64,000 bases of DNA from contig NW_022097993.1 in assembly GCF_002288925.2 (NCBI RefSeq), positions 9,516,185 to 9,580,184 of the forward strand, read 5' to 3'. The notes beneath the pieces are model-generated. The model saw only the letters and a list, made by a program, of their open reading frames with translations, did no database searches and was not told the origin of the DNA. This document shows positions 55,201-61,200 of the stretch, piece after piece. Positions within the stretch are counted from its first letter, which is position 1. Every line of letters starts with the position of its first letter. The DNA comes from Delphinapterus leucas. Taxonomy: Eukaryota; Chordata; Mammalia; Artiodactyla; Monodontidae. The translations under genes were made by a program, and so were the position numbers.

Positions 55201-58200
55201 ACACTGTTGCTTCTAATAGTCAGTATGTTTCTAATATACCAGTTTTTTTCTTTTTAAATAACATCAACACTATAAATTATGCAATTGGTTCCATTTCCCT
55301 CTTTATATTAGAAAACTCAAAACCAAATCTGGTCTCATGTCTAGCAGGTATGCAGAATATGATGCTATGCATTTGATTTACTAACCTAATCTCCACTTCC
55401 TTGTTTATCCCATCCGTGTATTTTCCACCTTCTTATAACCATCACTTGTTTTCCCCTTAAATCACCTTGTATTTTCTATTCCTATAAGCTGGGTTACATA
55501 ACCAGCAAGCCCAAGTAGAATTAATTTAACTCCCATCCAATGCAAGGTAAACATCTGAGTTACTTCCACATTTTTTTTGCGGTACGCGTGCCTCTCACTG
55601 TTGTGGCCTCTCCTGTTGCGGAGCACGGGCTCCGGACGCACAGGCTCAGCGGCCATGGCTCACGGGCCCAGGCGCTCCGCGGCACGTGGGATCTTCCTGG
55701 ACCGGGGCATGAACCCGTGTCCCCTGCATCGGCAGGCGGACTCTCAACCACTGTGCCACCAGGGAAGCCCCATCATCTTCTTTTATCTGGAGTCCCTTTA
55801 ATGCCCATGTAGATAACTCAACCCTCTAGCCACAGTCCCCTGGCCCTTTATTTCCACTGAAATCCCCCTCTACTCCACCCACTCACTTCCATGATCATAT
55901 CTGACACCGTTACGTTGTATTAAAATTATTTATGTGCCTGCCTGTTTCTTTCACTGCTCATGACACTGAGCCAATTTCCAATCAACCTGAATAATCCAGT
56001 ATCACAATGCATTTTCATGTACAGCAAATAGAACTGTTAGTATATTAATTTTGCTCTGTGCATCCTGACGGCTATGATGCAAGAAGGTTATTGCCAATAA
56101 AGACTTTTGATCTTCTGATAGACACACACACCCACACCCCCACACACACCCCCACACACACAAAGAGCAGAAAGAGAAAAATCTTAAAGCAGAACTCCTT
56201 TGGGTTTCCCATGACTGCCATGATTGCCAACTCATTTACATCAAATAACTAAAGGAGACAGTAAATCTTATACTCACTGGACTCCAGTGGAGGATGGGAG
56301 CTCTCAGGAATCCGTGGAATGTCACTAAAAGAAACAGGGTATGGTGAAAATCCCATTAGCTTAAGCCACCCTGTCTGAGGCAATCACAGCCACACTTTAT
56401 CTCAGTGGTGTGGAAAACCCTTTTGGGTCTTTACAGGTGTGGAAATGGACGGGAGTTACCATAAAGGCAATTTCTAATGTGCATGAATGTCAAACACCAC
56501 ACACACAAAAAAAACTGCAGGAAAAATAAGTTTTTATACATTTACTAGCAAAACACTTTAACATGACAACAATCAGAATAATATTGTGGCTAAAATCACC
56601 ACAATATTTTTACTACCAAAACAGCAGGTTTTGGAAATAAAAAATGTCAAAGGCAATATTTTATTTCAATTCTAGAAAATCAAAATGACACATATTTTAC
56701 AAATCAGTAATATGCTTTACAAACACATCTGAAAGAGTTTACTGAATGAAAGGGAGGGAAACATCTCTTGATAATAAAATAATATGGTGAATATCATGGG
56801 CAAAGTTAAAAAATGAAAAGGATGGATTGCTTTGGAAATTAAAAATGGCTCAAGCTTGCAACAGAAAAGCCAAAATATTTTATATATGTGAATATATAAT
56901 TAATATACACATATATAACCCTATACAGAGATTCATATTTCTATGCTGAAGTTAGCTAAATATGTGGCCATTTACTAGATGATTAGAAAGTGACTGGTGA
57001 GAACAGCCACTCCTGACACACTCACAGATTGTTCTGAATAAATATTTAACATGACCTCAGCTTCACCCATTATCCACTGTGGGCTTAGAACCCTAGACCA
57101 GCTTAGTTTGGAAATTATACTGTATTAAACTATTTAACCTCTGTTTTCCAAGATATTTTAGTATCAATGTAAGGAGATTAACGATATGCAAATATCAACA
57201 GACAAAGTAAAGCAGACTGGAGTTAGCTAGTCCCAATAAAATTATCAGAATATTATTTAAGAATTTCTAACCACTTACCTTGTGAACTAACTTCACTTTG
57301 CACTTTTGGGGAGAATTGAAACAAAACTCATTTTCTGTTTGATGATTTTCCTGACTCTTCATTTTCACTTTTTTGTGCAAAGTAATTCTCCTAACCACCT
57401 ACAATTTATACTTCTTACAAATGACAATTCATCCTGTGTTGTGTATTTTATAAATACGTTTTATTATATATTTATGTACAACTAATAATTCGTATGAAAT
57501 ATATACTTTATGTAATAATTAGACTAATTTTCAATACCTAAGACACAAGAAACCAACTCTTTATTTTCTGCTACCTTCTCCTGAACTCATCGAGGCAAAT
57601 AAAATTCAATTCTTAAAAATCTAGAGACGATATTTGTTTAGATAGTACAACTTCTTTGAAAATCAGCCTCAAAGTCAGTTATGAAAATTAAATTTGGAGC
57701 TCCAAAACCAGACACAAGCTTTGAATTTTATGTGTCTGTGAAAGAAGAATTGTGGAGAAGTTGTAAAACAATTTTTTAAGTGATTTTGAATTAAAATATA
57801 TTTAATGTTAATTGCTTCAGTAATATTTTAATGCATAAATGTCCACGTGACATTTACACAAACCTTCTTACATTGTTCTGCTCACAAACAAGGTGGTAAA
57901 ATAGTTTTAATAGCACTTATAAGCATAAAGGTAGGTTGGCAAAAGTGGGCAGTACCTCAGGACGGCTGATGTCTGTTGGACCATGCTGGTCAATGAGCAT
58001 GTAAATTACATTTGGAATGCTTCTTGGAATCTCTATCCCACAAAACTATGACTAAATATATCTGCTTTCTGCTTTAAATTAATCACACAACTACATTAAA
58101 CAATTATTAAATATAGCTAGAATTATTCTTCCACGATTCTAATCATTTCCCTATTAACTGGAAAGTTGATGCCAGATTTGATTTTTATTTAAATATAAGC

Positions 58201-61200
58201 TTCCTATTCCCATATTCCTCTGAATTCCACAATCCAAGACAGTTTAGGTGTGGCTATGCAAATAACACTTTTAAAATTAATTTTGCACAACAGTAAATAT
58301 AATGAAAACGTTATTCCAGTCCACTTTAATTGTCTGTTAGTTCTTTTATTTTTAAGTCATCATGAATCAATGGCGTTTTAGCTGATTACTTTTAAAACCA
58401 CTATATATTTGAAAGTATTTGGCAATGTGCACAATGCTTGATTTTAAATTTTGTTTTTTATACTTTTGATTCATTTTCCAATTTACTTACCTCTTTTCCA
58501 GCCTCATATTTACCTCAGCACTAAAACACGTCATGTAAAACTAGCATAAATTATATAGTGTCACTATTTTTAATAAATCTGCATGGAAATGTACAATACT
58601 TCTGCAAATGCCTTCAATATTTACTCTTAATAATCACCACTTAAAATTGGTTATAAGTTTGCCTTTATTTTAGAGTTTTGTATATATATCTTTCTTTGGA
58701 ATATATGATCATACAGTTTCAGTTCTTTGAGAATTAGGATAATTATATTTTCTGGTATGTTTTGCATTGACATATATCCATGAGAACAACAAAAATTTAA
58801 GGTTACTAACTCTTCCAGCATAAAAAGTCTTGAATTAATGGCTCTGTAATATTTTAGAGAATACAAAAAAGGGAATAATTTCCAAAAATATACTCAAACA
58901 TTAAGCCAACTATAATGAGACAGTTCAAAATGCCTTCCAAAAAATTACAGACAGGCAAAATGAATGTTCTGGACTCTGTGGATTTGTTATGAGAATCTAC
59001 CAATATGGGAACTCTATACACAGATAGAGAAAATATCCCATTGGCTGTAGATAATTAAATTATGCTGAATACTGGAGTTTCAAAAATATCATACCAATTA
59101 TTATGGCCAATTAAAATGTTTAAATATTTCAAACTTGCTTGATTTTAAATAAAATCTGGAACTACCCATGGGTAAAGATATAGAAAAAATATTCCATTCT
59201 TAGTAGAATAATAAAAAGTTCATGTAGACGTATGAAATGATTACTATTTTAAATATCACAGGAAGATGAGTTTGTTAGTGACTCCCTTTAAGGAAATACT
59301 ATAATAATTTAGAATTAATAAAAATAAATAGTTCTACCATTAAAATAAAATATTTTTACTTTATAGTCCACTTCTGAAAAATACATATCAATACTTTTTG
59401 ATACTAAAATTGTTAAATTCTGGAGCTTCTAAAATGTAGTGAAGAAAATTCAGTATTCAAGTTTAAAAATTAAGAGATTTAAAAATTCTAAAATGTATGC
59501 CCATATTTGAAGAAAAAAACTATCCATGTTAACATGTACTGTATGAATGTATAAACTTCTTTTAAAAACCCTGCTAATACATGTAATTTACTAAACTTAA
59601 GAAGTAAGTTTTTTTAGCCTTACCCAATAGGCCTTGAAACAATAATTTCAACTTGAGGTTCTGATTTTGATTCTAAAATAATGTTGTAAACTTCTTCATT
59701 TGTAGCTCCCGGCAGGGGTTTACCATTCCATTCTAGAACTTCATCCCCTTGAATTTAAAAAAAAGGGTATTTTTTTACCTTATATATTGTTTATTTTTAT
59801 CTTTTCTTGTTTTTTTTTAACAAAGAAATGCAAAACATATACAAATAATTTAATTGTCTAGGCTCTGCTCTTGAAAGCAAATTGATTGCCATATAATGGC
59901 AGCTAAATGGTTCTTCTAGACACTTTTTTTCTTCTTCTTCTTCTTTTTTTTTTTTTTTTCTTTTTCTTTCCCCAATAGAATATTACTGGTCACTGGAAAC
60001 AGCACAATACAATCTACCTTTATCTTTTGAGAAATACCAGAAATCATATAAAAATCATCTCATGCTATGGGATGGAATTAGCACAGCTCACTTGGAAACA
60101 TTAAAAAATAATAATTAGCAGCATGCCCTCCATATAATAAATGTAGGCGGCTCTATACATGAAAGATTATTAAACGCTGCATAAATCCTGCTTTACTTTT
60201 AGTAGAAACAGCAGTTAACATTTGTTAGCATGAATTTTCCAACTATAAGTCATGTTCCATTGCCTTCTCCAGATGCACAACAGAATAAAAATGCATGAAA
60301 GGATTTGAATTCATACCCAGAGGGTAACGCAAGGAGCTATATGGCAAGTTACAAAGCAAGCAGATGTAAAACTGTTGCATGACAGTTAACCCACTTCCAG
60401 ATGTTCATAACACACACGTTCTATACATAATACATATTGTGAGCATTAAAGTAAAATTAGAAAATACGTTTAAAGTAATAAAACTATAGTGCTTATTAGG
60501 TTGTTAGATAACTGAAGAGTCATCAAGGAGAGTGCTACGATGTGAAAATACACATGCAAACAACCTGTTATGTTAACTGGAGTTTTCACCAAAGACCATT
60601 TGGGAAAAATTATTTATTTTCATAAATATTTAGAGCAGTTTTAGGTCTCAAATGCCTCCGCCCAGTATCCTTCAAGTGACAACGGAGGCTCAACTGAAAT
60701 ATCCCAGCCTCAGTGATACTTTGGAGTGTCTTAGTTTTTTTTTTTTTTTATGTTTCTGCTTATTTTGTTGTTCTCAGTGCCTATAACACTTTAGTAGCAA
60801 AGGAAACATGTGGCGAACTAATGGATCAATATCATCATTGTACATTTTAAGGCTAACGATAAATATGGAATTGTTTAGTTTTTAGCTATGCCTTTAAAAA
60901 AAAGTAGAAAAGTTTTGTTTTGCTAGGATTATTTAAAGTAATCCCCCCCCCCTCAAGTGTTTGCTTACTCAGAAGTAAAAGGGCAAATATTTGAAAAGCA
61001 TATAATGCTGCTTTGGTATGAGACAAGAGTATGGTTAGTACTAGTAGTTAAATCACTTCTGATCGTTTGATCTAAGATGTTACCTAGCAGTTTTTCAAAA
61101 AGGCAACAAATACACTTCACTATATTAAAAAATAATAATACATATTTAAAATATATTTGGAGTCTTTTAACTTTATTGACCAAGAAAAGAAATAAAGGTT

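Larger units (their letters stand above)
54234..56277 (-). other. RIMS2: RIMS2 intron w3-w4 (2,044 bp)
   Basis: It contains a CHR SINE at 55571-55769 and a CA-rich microsatellite at 56121-56162. The rest is unannotated AT-rich sequence. Confidence 0.85.
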